Shown: piece after piece, positions 37,863 to 48,505 of the stretch
Layout: the number at the start of each line of letters is the position of its first letter
Numbering within the stretch: position 1 is the first letter of the stretch
NCBI GenBank assembly: GCA_039105265.1
Contig: JAPFFF010000006.1
Span: 4,960,001 to 5,024,000 of the forward strand
DNA length: 64,000 bases
Source of the DNA: Tritrichomonas musculus
Taxonomy: Eukaryota > Parabasalia > Tritrichomonadida > Tritrichomonadidae
Direction: 5' to 3'
Notes under the pieces: model-generated
The model's input: the letters and a program-made list of their open reading frames with translations, nothing else
Databases searched by the model: none
Told to the model about the DNA's origin: nothing
Position numbers and translations under genes: made by a program

Positions 37863-38211
37863 ATTATCTTTAACGTACGTATAATTTTTTATTGAAAAAA
37901 ATGTGTTTTTTGAAAAAGTTTTTTCTCTTTAAATTGAACAGTACGTAAACATATATAATGGATCAGCAAGCAAAATTTTGATTGATCTTTCAATTTACGA
38001 CAAAAAAAAAAAAAAATTTAAGTAAATAGCATGTTTACATAAAATTAATTGAACGCTGACGAATTTACAATTCTGATGTTGGTTATTTTAAAATACTAAG
38101 TTATGTTTTAGTTGGCAAACTTCCATAATTTTGAGTTAAAAAAATATTGAGGATAAATGAATACACTAATATTGGTATGAAATATCATTTTAATTGGAGC
38201 AATGTATTGAT
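37863..38211. other. Intergenic, nothing recognised
   Basis: About 350 bp of AT-rich DNA between two minus-strand genes. It includes a 14-base A-run near 38001-38014 and no supportable gene or repeat. Confidence 0.5.
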
Positions 38212-38652
38212 TCAAGCAGCAAAAATATTGTTTATGTTGCTATCAAAAATTGATTTGATGCTGTTAATTCGATTTTTTAATTCTTGAAATTGTGGATTAT
38301 TTTCTAGCTCCGGATTAGGTTCTTTGCAAATAATTTCAGGCGTCCTAAGTTTTGAAAAAACGTTGTATGAATGTGATGGTCTTCTTGTTATTGATAACGG
38401 AGAAATTAGAGAAAGATTGTTAATAGCTAATTCCAAGCAGGAAGCGAATTGATCAAATTGGTCTGGTTCTGAAAATTGTTGTTGAAAGCCATATGATTCA
38501 TCTATTGTGATGTATGGCTTTGGAATTGCAGAATAAGGCTTTGAATCATCAAGTATTGAGAAATTTAGTAAATCAGGGGGGCACGATTCGTAAGATGGTA
38601 AATGAATTGAAACAAATCCATTTAATCCAGTTATTACAGTTTCTTTATCCAT
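38212..38652 (-). CDS. Protein of unknown function (146 aa)
   Basis: A 146-residue protein with normal coding composition. The N-terminal half is P-, S- and Y-rich without a clear fold. A short helix lies near 80-92 (FASCLELAINNLS), followed by a basic-serine stretch (ITRRPSHSYNVFSKLRTPE). The C-terminal 30 residues form a likely amphipathic helix (FQELKNRINSIKSIFDSNIN). I do not recognise a family. A regulatory or adaptor protein with phosphorylation sites would fit its appearance. Confidence 0.6.
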   Translation of the reverse strand: MDKETVITGLNGFVSIHLPSYESCPPDLLNFSILDDSKPYSAIPKPYITIDESYGFQQQFSEPDQFDQFASCLELAINNLSLISPLSITRRPSHSYNVFSKLRTPEIICKEPNPELENNPQFQELKNRINSIKSIFDSNINNIFAA

Positions 38653-39169
38653 TTTAGTCGTGAATAAATTTTACACACAAGTTTATTGACAGAATTGTTT
38701 TCTCTCAATTTTATATATTGATTGAATTGAAATTGCATACATCGATTTCATTAGATTAAAATGAATATATTTTTATAAATTTTTTTTAAATGTAATGCAT
38801 ACAATAATATAATTATTTAACTTATTGCATTGTAATAAAAAAAAAATTGTATCACCATTACTAATGTTATCTTGAATATTTTGGTGATATAAACTTTGAA
38901 TAAGAGTCAAAATTTTAAATTGTTTATTTTTGTTGGAATTTTTTAAAAAGTTTAGTTCGACAATAATATGGTTAATTAAATGACCTTTGATTTCAATCAG
39001 CATCAATTCTAAGTTAACTTTTTGAATTTCTTTAAAAATTCATAATAGTATCTATATTATGAAAATAAATGAATTAATAGCAATAAATTATATTTAAAAC
39101 TATAATTTATTTCAAATAACAATTGAGAATTTAATTCAAATAACGTTTTTTTTTTTTTAATATTTCGTT
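38653..39169. other. Intergenic, nothing clear
   Basis: About 520 bp. A minus-strand frame at 38773-39003 could be a short gene or a relic, but its composition is not convincing. A 14-base T-run at 39145-39158 lies just before the karyopherin frame and may affect the reading of its start. Confidence 0.4.
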
Positions 39170-42100
39170 TTGTCTAATAATTCTGTTGAGCAGCTTATTA
39201 ATCTTTATAATACTATAAAATCTGGTAGCGAGCAAATTAATGAAGCTACACGGATTATCGAAACGCTTTATGCAAATCTTGGTTCGATAATATTACATAT
39301 TCAAATGTACATGCAAGTCGATGATTTAAATCTAAAGAAGCTTGCTGTGATTGGCATTAAAAATATTATATCAGTACATACTCAAGATCCCGATAATCAA
39401 ATAACTAGTGAAATCCAACAATGGCTAATTCAATCACTTCTAACGGAAACCAATGAATATACGAATTTGGATAATACATATGAATGTTTATGGCGATTTT
39501 TATGTGATGTTGCTGCATTTATGGTCAAGTACTGGCCTGATTTCGATTATGAGCCCATGTATCAATTAGCAAATCAATTATTAGCAAATGAAAATCAACA
39601 AGCTATTGGATTTTGTTTATGGGCAAAAATTTTCCCGCAAGATAAAGATAGCATTACTGAAAGAACGATTAATTTGATAAAAGAACTTTTTGTAATTGCT
39701 TCGCAATCGCTTCTAAATGAAAATCCATTAATTCGCCAAACTGCGTTTGAATTAATAGATATGCTTATATGGAAACTTGAAAATCAAAATTTTGCAGAAT
39801 TTGAAAAAAATGAAGAAATGATGCAAATTTTAGGAAATGTAAAGCTTGTATTAACTCATTACGTTGAAATTATATTTAAAACAAACACTGTGAATACTGA
39901 ACTTCAGAATTTTATTACATTATATTCAGATGTATTTAGTGTAGAAATACCCTTTTTCTTCAATAATTCAACGCCTATAATAGACGCAGCGATAATGGCT
40001 ATTGCAGATCCAGAAATTCCTGTTGTTGTTAAAATATGTATACATTCATTAATCAGTGCTGGTTTTAGCTTTTATCAAAAAACAGAAAAGTCGACATTTA
40101 TAATTTTGCATTATTCTATCCAATTAACACTAGCTGCATGTCATGAAAACAGGCAAGATGATAATTATACTTTTGCAGAAGATTTTTTCACACAAGTTGT
40201 TGAAGCTGAACCTGAAGTACTTGATTTTTTTGGAGAAACGATTCAGCAGCTTGCTCAATCTGAAGATATTTGTAATCGCCAAGTTGCTCTTTTGCTTATA
40301 AAATCTTCAATTGCTTCAATGAGCATTGATATGGCAAGGTCATATCTTTATTTAGCATTACAAATTGGTGACTGTAATGATGGGATAATAGTGTTTGCTT
40401 GTTGTATGATAATTTCAGAATTTATCAGTAGCATGGATGAAGCAACTCTTCAAGTTTTTGATCAATTGTCAAAATACCTTCTTAAATATGCTAGACTGCC
40501 AGATGCTATGAGAGAGTTATCTCGATTAATTAAATCAATTCAGCAACCTCCAGAATTTTTCAAAGATTTAATCGATATGTTGCTTTCATTTCTACCACAA
40601 GTTAATGTATTGCAAGCCACTGATATTCTTTATTGTGTTAAATCGTGTTTCAATAATTTTGATTTTGTTTCACCATTTGATCCAGGCATTGATTGTAGTA
40701 ATACTATTGCAATTTTATTTTCAGCTGTTAGTCTCAATGAGGAATATAGATCTGTTGTTCTCAAGTCCTTAGGTAATATTGTTGCTTCAGCACCTTCAAT
40801 TATTCAGCAAAACCTTGAGAATATCATTACATTATGTCGTGCCTCAATGGATAATTTTCTCGATCCAAATTTTTCTGCGGCAGCTACTTGTATTAGAAAA
40901 CTTGCATCATATTTGCCAGACTCAATTGCTCGTCTATTGCCCCAAGTAATACCACCAATGCTAGAAATTATTTCCATGAAAGTCCCAAACACCAATGAAA
41001 TCATGCTTGAAGGAGTTATTGATTGCTTTGAAAAATCGAAATGTGATGCAATGAAATGTTTGTGTTTGATTGGTTTTGAAATCGATGATTTTGGAAATCA
41101 ATACGGCGAACTTCTTTGGAAATGTACTAATTCGCAACCACGAATTATTGATCAAATTCAACCAAATGCTGATTCTGCAGAAAATCAAGAAGCATTGCAA
41201 AATCATTTGCAAGCAGATTTTCCTGATAAAGATAAAAATCAACTTTCAATGTCTTCAAAGATTTTAATATCAGGAGTCAAATTATTTGCGAAGAAAAAGT
41301 TTGAAACTAAAAAAATACTAATTCTATTGGCTAATAATTTGCAATCTTGTGATGACTTTGATACGCTTGTTTTGGTTCTGCATGCGATTAGAGAATTGAT
41401 ATTGTTTACGCCTCATGAATCTATCCTCGACGAGGATACTATTAATAAAGTTGGAATGCCTTTGATTCTTGCGAGTACTGGTATTTATTATGGCTTTATC
41501 AAGCAGCCGTCGTCATTAATACCTAAAATCTTGAGGAGAGCTCTATTTGGTGCTTTAATTGCATTAGCTGATGTTTGTCGAGAAGCTCTTTCTAGTTCAG
41601 CTGGTGAATATTATCAAAATGTAAAATCAGAACTTGCCGAACCAGATAAGCTTCAATGTGCCCAAATCCTTCACTTTTTATCAAAAATTTTCATGTTTTG
41701 CCAAATTGAAGTGGATGAATATCTAGACTTCATCTTTAGCAAAATTTCCGAAACAATCAATTGTTTTCAAGATTACAATAATTATGAAATTTTAATGCAC
41801 GCCTTTATCTCGCTTATTTGTCTTTTCCGAATTAAAAAAGATAAATTTGCAAATAATGTCAACGTTATTATGATGTATATTCAGTTTTTCATTCAAAACT
41901 CGCAAATTGAAAATCTTGAATTTAAATTGTCTTATCAAACGCTTTATTTAACTTTGATTTCGATTTATCAAATTCCTATTAATGATGATATAAAATCGTT
42001 ATATAATGAAATTAAGGTATTTAAGAATATGGAATTGTTGCCGTTTATTGCGGATTGTTTTGTATATGGATTTAAATTTATTGGTAATGATATGGTTCCA

Positions 42101-42292
42101 TTATTAGCACGATTTTCAACTATTTTGTTTTCTTCTGAGCAGTGGGTTATTGATACGATGAATAAAGAAACTCTTATGTTTTATTTTAATATCATCAATT
42201 CAATTCCACAAGAAGAACTCATGAATTATTGTAATTCAAATGAATCATCATTACATCAAATTATTCGGAACATGCAGATGTGCCAATCATAG
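39170..42292 (+). CDS. Importin-beta-like karyopherin (HEAT-repeat nuclear transport receptor)
   Basis: About 1040 residues made of repeated helical pairs, the size and pattern of importin-beta family members such as importin-4/Kap123. The N-terminus reads VEQLINLYNTIKSGSEQINE, then KKLAVIGIKNII, which resembles the Ran-binding importin N-terminal HEAT repeats. Typical HEAT helices follow throughout (NPLIRQTAFELIDMLIWKL; NFSAAATCIRKLASYLPD). The role is Ran-dependent cargo transport through nuclear pores (family knowledge). The frame opens at TTG (39170), just after a stop and a long T-run, and the first internal ATG would remove about 44 residues of the Ran-binding region. So the true start is unresolved: an error in the T-rich sequence, an upstream exon, or non-AUG initiation. 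Confidence 0.8.
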   Translation: MSNNSVEQLINLYNTIKSGSEQINEATRIIETLYANLGSIILHIQMYMQVDDLNLKKLAVIGIKNIISVHTQDPDNQITSEIQQWLIQSLLTETNEYTNLDNTYECLWRFLCDVAAFMVKYWPDFDYEPMYQLANQLLANENQQAIGFCLWAKIFPQDKDSITERTINLIKELFVIASQSLLNENPLIRQTAFELIDMLIWKLENQNFAEFEKNEEMMQILGNVKLVLTHYVEIIFKTNTVNTELQNFITLYSDVFSVEIPFFFNNSTPIIDAAIMAIADPEIPVVVKICIHSLISAGFSFYQKTEKSTFIILHYSIQLTLAACHENRQDDNYTFAEDFFTQVVEAEPEVLDFFGETIQQLAQSEDICNRQVALLLIKSSIASMSIDMARSYLYLALQIGDCNDGIIVFACCMIISEFISSMDEATLQVFDQLSKYLLKYARLPDAMRELSRLIKSIQQPPEFFKDLIDMLLSFLPQVNVLQATDILYCVKSCFNNFDFVSPFDPGIDCSNTIAILFSAVSLNEEYRSVVLKSLGNIVASAPSIIQQNLENIITLCRASMDNFLDPNFSAAATCIRKLASYLPDSIARLLPQVIPPMLEIISMKVPNTNEIMLEGVIDCFEKSKCDAMKCLCLIGFEIDDFGNQYGELLWKCTNSQPRIIDQIQPNADSAENQEALQNHLQADFPDKDKNQLSMSSKILISGVKLFAKKKFETKKILILLANNLQSCDDFDTLVLVLHAIRELILFTPHESILDEDTINKVGMPLILASTGIYYGFIKQPSSLIPKILRRALFGALIALADVCREALSSSAGEYYQNVKSELAEPDKLQCAQILHFLSKIFMFCQIEVDEYLDFIFSKISETINCFQDYNNYEILMHAFISLICLFRIKKDKFANNVNVIMMYIQFFIQNSQIENLEFKLSYQTLYLTLISIYQIPINDDIKSLYNEIKVFKNMELLPFIADCFVYGFKFIGNDMVPLLARFSTILFSSEQWVIDTMNKETLMFYFNIINSIPQEELMNYCNSNESSLHQIIRNMQMCQS

Positions 42293-42373
42293 TTTTATTT
42301 TTTTTATTATTCTATATATATGTAGTTACTATGTAAATATTATTTTTCTTTTGGAATCTTGATGCATTTTTTC

Positions 42374-42404
<31 letters not shown>

Positions 42405-42760
42405 ATTTTTATTACATAATTTATTAATAAAGCAATAAATCTTTTTCTTCAATGTTGCATTAAAATTGCAACTGTTAAATTCTGAGTTATTAATTTTATG
42501 AAATTCTATATGATATTTATATGATTTGATTATCGTATAAATATATTAAGATGATAAAACTTCATCCTCTATCTTATTTATATTATGTATATAAAAATAA
42601 TCGTTCAGGTTAATATTTACCTTTTTTGTTCGTTATATATTTTAAATGAATTTGAATTATTTACATTTCTGATAATTGTCGGTTTATTTTTGGCACTTTT
42701 ACAAACATACGTTTTATCCGTTAGAGATCTCTAAATTAAATTAAACAAAAATTTAACAAT
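42293..42760. other. Intergenic, promoter side of the CFAP57-like gene
   Basis: About 470 bp with a 24-base T-run (about 42376-42399) and no gene. The promoter for the CFAP57-like gene should lie in its last part. Confidence 0.5.
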
Positions 42761-45700
42761 ATGGCGAATAGAGGATCAGAGGTTGACTTGAAACCTTCAC
42801 ATGTTCTTGGTATTGATCGTAGCTCTAATACAGGTATTTATATGCTTGCTGATAATACTGTTGTTTATTTCGCTGGAAAGAACATTGTTAAACATTCTTT
42901 TGACGCAGAGTCTCGAGATCAACGATTTCTTCCGTATACAAATAAGAACAGCGGTGATATCGAATGCGTCGCTGTTACCGCAAACTGTACTATGATGGCT
43001 TACTCTCTCAAACTTGATGCAAGCATAATTCATATCGTCGATATTGCAAATTGGGTAAAGAAGAAACAAATTGCATTACCAAATGGTTTTTCTCCGACTG
43101 TTTTCTCAGCACTTGCTTTCTCTTCAAATGGCAAATATCTTATTGCACAAGGTAATACAAGTGATTCATTTTTATTCTACTTTGATGCAACTAATGGCAA
43201 TCTTCTTGGCACCCACAAAGTTACAAATAGTTCAAACAGTTCGCAAGCTCTCAATAGCGTTGTAAATTGTATCTCTTTCCATCCAAACGAGCCAACACAA
43301 GTTTGTTGCACTGGAAAAGGCATATTTAGACAAATGACAAAGAGTGATAAAGGTTTTACTGTAAAACAAGGTTCTATGACAAATAGAGATAATATCGACT
43401 TCAAAAGTCATGTATGGCTTCCAGATGGTAGAATCATTGTTGCAACAAGTGATGGTCAAGTATCTTATATTGAAAATGCAAACGTTAATCATCCTATTTC
43501 AATCTCAAACACTTCGGCTGCAGCGGTAACTTGTCTTACTGCTACACCTAAAGGTTTCATTTGTGTTTCTGGAGGAAATAAACTTCACTGGCTTGAAAGG
43601 CAAGCTGAACGTGGCTATTATGAAGTTTATTTCACCAAAGTTGACGAGAAAGAAACTATTGCATCTGTTTCTATTGCTCAAGCAGATGATAAAATTATTC
43701 TTCTTATGTCCGATTCAAGTATTTTATCACTTCCTTTATCACCACAAGCTCAAGATCAGCAAGCTCAGCAAGGAGCAGAGCAAAAGAGTGAATTATTACC
43801 TCCTTATCATATTGGTGCTGTAACAGGTATTGATGTTGCGTTTAGAAAACAACTCATTGTTACCTGTGGAGAAGATCACTCAATCAGAGTCTGGAATTAT
43901 GATAAAATGCAATGTGAAATATCTAAATTTTTCTCAGATCAACCTTTATGTGTATCGTTTCATCCAAATGGCTGTGTTCTTGTTGCAGGATTTACAGAAA
44001 AGCTTCGTTTTCTTGCAATTACAATCAATGATATCATTACGCATCGTGAATTCCCAATTAGAGGATGCCGTGAAGTTAAATTTGCACATGGAGGTCAATA
44101 TTTCGCTGCTGTCAATGGCAATAATGTGCAGATATATTCGTCATATACTTTTAAGAATTTAGTCAATTTAAGAAGTCCAGGTCAAAGAATACGTGCAATC
44201 GCATGGTCAACAGATGATAACGTCCTTGTCTCTTGTGATAATAACGGAACAATAACACTTCATCAAATTCGTGGTGGAAAACAGAAAGCAACAAGCAACC
44301 AACAGCCTTTTCATTATATTTCAATGATATGTGCTGACTCAGTAGGTACAAAATGCTTTGGTGTCACCGAACCAGATAATTTTCTTAGAGAAACTGAAGA
44401 TATGGCTACAAAGAATCAATTAGATGTTATGGCAGCCCCAATGCAAGTTGTCATGGGTCCAAATAACAAATGTCTATTCGTTTCAACCAAAGATGGTACT
44501 GTTAAAATATACAAATTCCCTGGATCAAATGCTAATGGCATCAACTTTCCATCTGCTGATGGAGCGCCTGAAATTATTGCACATCATGCTCCAATCACTG
44601 CCATGTGCATGTCATCTGACAATAATTATTTGTTTACATCTGGTGAAGATGGTTGTGTATACATTATGAAGATTTCTGGCGGAGAATCGCAAAATATTCG
44701 ATCAGATACACAGATCAGATATTCAGAAGATGTTATGATCACAAGATCAGAACTTGTTGATCAACTTTGTAAGCTCAAGCGTGCTCAGCAAGATGTTGCT
44801 GATTTAGATAGTGAGCAAAGATATCAATTAGAAAGTCTTAAACAGCGTTACAAGCAACAGAGACAAAATCGAAAAGAGAAATACGATGAAGAAGAAAAAG
44901 CAGATGCTGAAAATATCAAAGAACTTAATAGAGAAATTGATGCAGTTAATCAAGAAGCACAAACTCAAAGAGAAAACCTTGAAACTGCCTTCAAAGAAGC
45001 GCTTAAATCTAAAAAGACAAAATTTGAAATGAACATGCAAAACGAAAGAGAACAGCAAGAAATGCTTACAAAAGAAATTGAAGAAACGAAAATCAGAGGT
45101 GAAGAAGCATTGAAAGCATTACAAGAAAAGAACAAGTTACATACTCAGCAAATTGATGAAGAATTCAATAAGAATTTGCATGATCTTGAAGAAGAAGAGA
45201 AAAGAGTTAGAGCTGAAAGTGCCCAAATAGAAGAAGAATTTAACGAATGGGAGGTCAAAATGGAAAGAGAATTGGCCTTTGAAATTGGCAAAAGAGAATT
45301 TGAAGCTCAGCAAAAAAGAGCAGTTGAAAAAGAGCAAACTCAAGCCCTCAAAGAAAAATCAAAGAAAACTGAAGCTGAACTTATTAAACAAAAACAGAAC
45401 GTTGAGACAGGTAAAGATGGACTCAATAAGCAAATGCAAGCAGTTGATGATCTAAAAGACAAAATTCGTAAAGCAAAACAACAAAAAGAGACATTGATCA
45501 GAGATATTGCTGAAAGGAAAAAGTCAATAGATGAGAATCAGATTCATATTGAAGAATTAACAAATCAAAATCAAAACTTAGATAAGCATAGACAACTCAT
45601 CAGGGATAGAATTGGAGCATGGAAGAAACAACTTGAACCTATGCAAGCTAAACAACAAGACGTTTCAATTACTCATGAGCGTATGAAACAAGAAATGCAA

Positions 45701-46414
45701 AGATATCAGAAAAATGATGAGCAACTTCGCCTCGAATTAAACGAACTTCATCTTAAAATAGATGCCAAGAAAGCAGAAATAGACACAAGAACTAAAGAGC
45801 TCGAAGAAGTCAAGCAGATGACAAAACAATTCAAACTCGAAGTTCATGGAGTTTACCAAAAATTGCAAGAAGATGAAGTCAAAGAAGTCAAGAAAAGGAA
45901 AATGTTTGCACCTGCATTAGCAGCACTATATCGAAAATATGTTGGTGATGAAGCTTCCTCATCAGGATCAGCCGCATCTCAGAAAAAGTCAAAATTAGCA
46001 GATATACAAGTAGAAAGAAACAGAGAAAGAGATGCCCTTGAGAGAAACATTACAGCAATTGCAAGACGAATTAACAGAGGAAATGAAGAGCATTCAAGAC
46101 AACACTCGAGAATGATGGAAGAAAATGTCATGCTTATGTCTCAAATTAGTGAAATTAGAAGACAGAACGGAAAATTAATGAAAAATAGAAAGATTATTGA
46201 AGAATCAAGTAAATCTACTTATTCGGCTGAAGAATTAAACAAGATTATTGAAATGCAAAAAGGTAGAATTGCACAATTAACTGATCAATTAAAGCAACTT
46301 CAATTAAGAGGTAATGTTACAAGAAAGGTTCCAATGTCTCAAACTAGACTTCCTCCAATGAACGTATCTGGTGATAATACACAGCATCTCCAAGTTGGTG
46401 GTTCGGAAAAATGA
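42761..46414 (+). CDS. CFAP57/WDR65-like flagellar WD40 and coiled-coil protein
   Basis: A 1217-residue protein in two halves. Residues about 1-655 are WD40-type blades: FSALAFSSNGKYLIAQG, VNCISFHPNEPTQVCCTG, then ITGIDVAFRKQLIVTCGEDH-type blades with IRVWNYD, and ITAMCMSSDNNYLFTSGEDG. Residues about 660-1170 are a long charged coiled coil, then a serine-rich tail. This arrangement, total length and the motif order match CFAP57 (WDR65), a component of inner-arm dynein assembly and ciliary motility that binds along axonemal microtubules. It fits a flagellated trichomonad. ATG 42761 is preceded by an A-rich leader. It could alternatively be another CFAP of the same architecture, but CFAP57 fits best. 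Confidence 0.85.
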   Translation: MANRGSEVDLKPSHVLGIDRSSNTGIYMLADNTVVYFAGKNIVKHSFDAESRDQRFLPYTNKNSGDIECVAVTANCTMMAYSLKLDASIIHIVDIANWVKKKQIALPNGFSPTVFSALAFSSNGKYLIAQGNTSDSFLFYFDATNGNLLGTHKVTNSSNSSQALNSVVNCISFHPNEPTQVCCTGKGIFRQMTKSDKGFTVKQGSMTNRDNIDFKSHVWLPDGRIIVATSDGQVSYIENANVNHPISISNTSAAAVTCLTATPKGFICVSGGNKLHWLERQAERGYYEVYFTKVDEKETIASVSIAQADDKIILLMSDSSILSLPLSPQAQDQQAQQGAEQKSELLPPYHIGAVTGIDVAFRKQLIVTCGEDHSIRVWNYDKMQCEISKFFSDQPLCVSFHPNGCVLVAGFTEKLRFLAITINDIITHREFPIRGCREVKFAHGGQYFAAVNGNNVQIYSSYTFKNLVNLRSPGQRIRAIAWSTDDNVLVSCDNNGTITLHQIRGGKQKATSNQQPFHYISMICADSVGTKCFGVTEPDNFLRETEDMATKNQLDVMAAPMQVVMGPNNKCLFVSTKDGTVKIYKFPGSNANGINFPSADGAPEIIAHHAPITAMCMSSDNNYLFTSGEDGCVYIMKISGGESQNIRSDTQIRYSEDVMITRSELVDQLCKLKRAQQDVADLDSEQRYQLESLKQRYKQQRQNRKEKYDEEEKADAENIKELNREIDAVNQEAQTQRENLETAFKEALKSKKTKFEMNMQNEREQQEMLTKEIEETKIRGEEALKALQEKNKLHTQQIDEEFNKNLHDLEEEEKRVRAESAQIEEEFNEWEVKMERELAFEIGKREFEAQQKRAVEKEQTQALKEKSKKTEAELIKQKQNVETGKDGLNKQMQAVDDLKDKIRKAKQQKETLIRDIAERKKSIDENQIHIEELTNQNQNLDKHRQLIRDRIGAWKKQLEPMQAKQQDVSITHERMKQEMQRYQKNDEQLRLELNELHLKIDAKKAEIDTRTKELEEVKQMTKQFKLEVHGVYQKLQEDEVKEVKKRKMFAPALAALYRKYVGDEASSSGSAASQKKSKLADIQVERNRERDALERNITAIARRINRGNEEHSRQHSRMMEENVMLMSQISEIRRQNGKLMKNRKIIEESSKSTYSAEELNKIIEMQKGRIAQLTDQLKQLQLRGNVTRKVPMSQTRLPPMNVSGDNTQHLQVGGSEK

Positions 46415-47078
46415 AGACTTTTCATTATATTATTTTTTTTTTATTATTTTTTTATTTGATTTAATAATAATTGAATTTGTGATTTATTTTTTAAAAGATA
46501 ATTATCAATTTTTTTTTAAGAATGTAGATTATCATGTCTTCTAATTTCACTTTCTTGTAAAAAATATAAGTTTTATGAATTGCATAAAAAAAATTTTTTT
46601 GTCTTTGTTTACCTATGATTGTTTTTTCAAGGAAACTCATCTATTGCATTTCTACATGTCTTTAATTTGTTTAAATACTGTCATTTTGTCATGATGATTT
46701 TGATATATTTATTCTAAGTATTCATTAAAAATAATTGTTTAAATAGTTGATTTGATTGTATTAACTACTTTTTATATTAATAATGAATAGAAAGAAAATT
46801 TAAATGAAATATTGAATGATAGATAATAATAAAATTGTGATAATAGCAATGTAAAAAAATTAAAATTTATCTGAGAAAAGTTTTTTTTTTACTTATAAAA
46901 TATATGCAAAATGATGTTTTGTTATAGATGAATTAATAAAATTATTAAAAAAGTGCAAAAACTTGATAAACTAGTAAAAATATATTTAAAAATCATCATA
47001 TCCAATTATATATATCCTATAATCAATTCTATAGAGAAATTACTAAAGCAGTTATTTTCACTATTTGGCCGCTCACAT
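46415..47078. other. Intergenic, nothing recognised
   Basis: About 660 bp of AT-rich DNA with several T-runs. A frame continues upstream of the next gene's ATG to a GTG at 46953, but that extension looks like leader rather than protein. Confidence 0.5.
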
Positions 47079-48011
47079 ATGAATAATACAAAAGAAGTCT
47101 TTACGAACTCAATTGATTTTATTTCTAAAATATTTGCAACAAATTATCCTGATATAGAAGAATTTCAACCCTCAAATATTAATACTTGGATAAAATTAAT
47201 AAATCAAATTCCGAGGATTCCCTATCTCTTAATAGTAGAAATTTTTTGCAGTTGCTTTCTTATCCGATCATTATTAAATTTCAGAAAACCTATTTTCTCG
47301 CTTATTTGCTCACTTATCATTTGTTCAATGACAGAAAACTTATCATCAGTCTTACGAAATCGTAAATTAGCCATTTTTGAAAATTATTTAATATCTCCAT
47401 TTACTCTTATCACATGGCAACTTATTAATTATTTTCCATTCGATCTTGTATATAAATTGTTTCATTCATTATCGCTTTTAATATACATATTCAACGGTTT
47501 CATGATTGGGCATGATATAACTCTTGGAATTGATGAAGCAATATACATGTATCCAGAATCATCAATTTATGCAATTTTATTTGGTGTTGCATTTGGAGCA
47601 TCTCGTCATATTGCAATTTATATTTTTGGTCGTGCTTTAGGTCAGAATGTTCCTTCTGCGGGGCCAATAATTTTTGAATCTTCTCTTGGAGCCCTTGCTT
47701 ATTATTATTTAACTGATCTTGGGCATATTTCTTACTCATTTTGGTATGACAAAGAATTAATGAGACTTGTTGTTATTATATCTATGTCAGTTTTTGGGCT
47801 TATCAACTTTTTTGTTCCAGGTGATTATTTCACCAAATTATATGATATTGTTGAAAAATGTGTATTTTTCTTTATTCCTTATTATGGATCCAAATGGTAT
47901 CCAAGAAGATCATTAGGTCATTCTACAAATCCAAATGGTTCCCAAGAAAGTCAAAATCCAGAAAAGCTAAAGCAATTGGAAGAACAGTCCGTAAGAAAGA
48001 AGCAAATGTAA
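47079..48011 (+). CDS. TRIC-like trimeric intracellular cation channel
   Basis: 310 residues from ATG 47079; the upstream GTG extension is less likely. There are about seven hydrophobic segments. The pattern LINYFPFDLVYKLFHSLSLL, then about 30 residues, then SSIYAILFGVAFGASRHIAI, and FESSLGALAYYYLTDLGH resembles the P-x-D, G-x-A-x-G-A-x-x and loop signatures of TRIC (TMEM38) channels. Those channels are potassium-permeable and sit in the ER/SR membrane, balancing charge during calcium release. Length (about 300) and span number agree. The C-terminus ends in a basic, cytosolic tail. I infer an ER location. A different polytopic membrane family is possible. Confidence 0.6.
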   Translation: MNNTKEVFTNSIDFISKIFATNYPDIEEFQPSNINTWIKLINQIPRIPYLLIVEIFCSCFLIRSLLNFRKPIFSLICSLIICSMTENLSSVLRNRKLAIFENYLISPFTLITWQLINYFPFDLVYKLFHSLSLLIYIFNGFMIGHDITLGIDEAIYMYPESSIYAILFGVAFGASRHIAIYIFGRALGQNVPSAGPIIFESSLGALAYYYLTDLGHISYSFWYDKELMRLVVIISMSVFGLINFFVPGDYFTKLYDIVEKCVFFFIPYYGSKWYPRRSLGHSTNPNGSQESQNPEKLKQLEEQSVRKKQM

Positions 48012-48505
48012 ATTACTTTGACACTAAAATTTATAAAATACGTAATTATAGAAAAAAAAAAAAAAATATATATATTTCTTTTTTATTCATAATGTATTTC
48101 GGGTTTTGTAATTCTTCATCTGTTTATTTGTTTTTAGTTAATCGTTAACTTAAAATTCACCTCCTTATTTGCAAGATATTGCTTTTTTATTTTAAAATAT
48201 TGACAATAGCAAATTGAATTGAATAGCTGTGAAAATGCTCACAAAAGTTTATAGTCGTGAACAATGATTTGCATTGAAAAAGGAAGCAAAAAAAAAACTA
48301 CATCCTGTTTATATAAGTAAATTTATGATTAAAAAAATCAAAATATTTGAATTTTTGATTATTAAGGTGCAATTGGGTATTATTAGGATGGAAAGTTGCA
48401 TCTTTAATATTTGTAATGAAAATATTATATATGCTAATATCAGTATAATTAAAGAGTATTGCATCATACATTTTTATTAATAAAAATACAATAAAAAATA
48501 AACTA
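48012..48505. other. Intergenic, convergent, nothing recognised
   Basis: About 490 bp between convergent genes. AT-rich with A-runs near 48051-48066, no supportable gene. Confidence 0.5.

Noticed and set aside
38773..39006. Minus-strand frame of 77 codons
   Set aside because: First codon is TTG, composition is weak, no domain. A decayed gene cannot be excluded.
42797..45343. Several antisense and shifted frames over the CFAP57-like gene
   Set aside because: They are shadows of the coiled-coil and WD40 coding sequence.
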